From: an uncultured Hungatella sp.
GTDB lineage: Bacteria; Bacillota; Clostridia; Lachnospirales; Lachnospiraceae
Assembly: GCA_910588325.1 (NCBI GenBank)
Contig: CAJUPP010000004.1
Location: forward strand, 21,403-85,402
Length of the DNA: 64,000 nt
Reading direction: 5' to 3'
This document shows positions 63,739-64,000 of the stretch, one piece after another. Position 1 is the stretch's first letter; every line of letters starts with the position of its first letter. The position numbers were made by a program, and so were the translations under genes. Under the pieces are notes generated by a model. The model made no database searches and was not told the DNA's origin. It saw nothing but the letters and a program-made list of their open reading frames with translations.

Positions 63739-64000
63739 TTACCTTATCACATACTTTGTACCCCTTCCTCTGCCTTCAATTTTCACAACACCTTTTTTAC
63801 CCATCTCTTTTAGTAATTGTGTAGTCTTTGATTTACCAAACGGGGCGTAAGGTGCAATTTCGCTAATGGATTTCAACATTGTTTTACTTAAAACTTCATA
63901 TATTTTTCTTTCGTCTTCCGTTAAATTCAGATTTTTCTCGAAAATCGGAAGTACAATCTTAATTGTATTTTCCGACACTTCAAAATCCGGCTGCTTCAAT
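63739..64000 (-). CDS. C-terminal part of a winged-helix, AlbA_2/RecG-related protein (cut by window edge)
   Basis: Only the last 87 codons are visible. They read FEVSENTIKIVLP, then NLTEDERKIYEVLSKTMLKSISEIAPYAPFGKSKTTQLLKEMGKKGVVKIEGRGRGTKYVIR, a winged helix ending in the GRGTKYV motif. This is typical of the end of Schlafen AlbA_2-domain ATP-binding regulators, often in mobile or defence regions. The frame opens beyond 64000. The 245-bp spacer from 63494 to 63738 holds only a short hairpin (GTAAAG/CTTTAC near 63650) that I can see. Confidence 0.7.
   Translation of the reverse strand, partial: LKQPDFEVSENTIKIVLPIFEKNLNLTEDERKIYEVLSKTMLKSISEIAPYAPFGKSKTTQLLKEMGKKGVVKIEGRGRGTKYVIR

Overview
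The window looks like a Lachnospiraceae-type (Clostridia, Firmicutes) chromosome segment. The signs are AGGAGG-type ribosome binding sites throughout, a type III glutamine synthetase, DUF2142/DUF2304 and ChW/YkuD cell-surface proteins, a Wadjet-like jetABC set and structured dispersed repeats. I infer the taxon from gene content and style; no rRNA gene is present to confirm it. No tRNA, rRNA, CRISPR array or intact insertion sequence was seen.

Region 1 (1-13316, all minus strand) is a surface-polysaccharide operon read from a clear promoter at 13288-13316. In order of transcription it holds an FkbH-like enzyme, an acyl carrier protein, an MBOAT acyltransferase and an SGNH-type membrane protein (together a probable acyl or glyceryl transfer cassette). 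Then come the full GDP-D-glycero-alpha-D-manno-heptose pathway (hddC, hddA, gmhB, gmhA), a GT2, two large membrane proteins, and the CDP-glucose genes rfbF and rfbG (cut by the window edge). Region 2 (13426-15433) is a YkgJ-type cysteine-cluster protein and a convergent MATE transporter.

Region 3 (15457-27451, minus) is a second glycan operon: GT2 enzymes, a Wzx-like flippase, DUF2304/DUF2142 membrane proteins, RfbC, a Wzm/Wzt-type ABC exporter and a 1346-residue methyltransferase-GT2-GT4 fusion. Region 4 (27648-36546) has an L,D-transpeptidase, a LicD/flippase pair, a divergent GT8/GT2 pair, a fused nucleotidyltransferase-PLP enzyme and another GT2. LicD and the fused enzyme may together add a phospho-amino-alcohol to a surface glycan.

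Region 5 (36750-48554) is mostly housekeeping: an orphan 35-residue peptide gene, an AraC regulator with an FAH-family hydrolase, a Ca2+-type P-ATPase, luxS, glnN with a structured leader, fba, thrC, sfsA and feoA. Region 6 (48624-53311) separates feoA from feoB and contains a small membrane protein and a decaying DUF262/AAA/DUF4160 module. Region 7 (53324-61467) is a jetA-jetB-jetC set without a visible jetD, followed by a zinc-ribbon membrane protein and a TPM protein. Region 8 (61480-64000) has acylphosphatase, a Gfo/Idh oxidoreductase, a low-molecular-weight tyrosine phosphatase and the end of a winged-helix protein.

The most unexpected signal is non-coding. Two copies each of two structured elements (family A at 33624 and 59343; family B at 49063 and 59480) keep their base-pairing while the paired bases change. 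Family A also has GNRA-type tetraloops. A third palindromic element (family C, 41660) lies directly upstream of luxS. The A and B copies sit just past stop codons, and one A and one B copy lie in tandem inside the jet operon.
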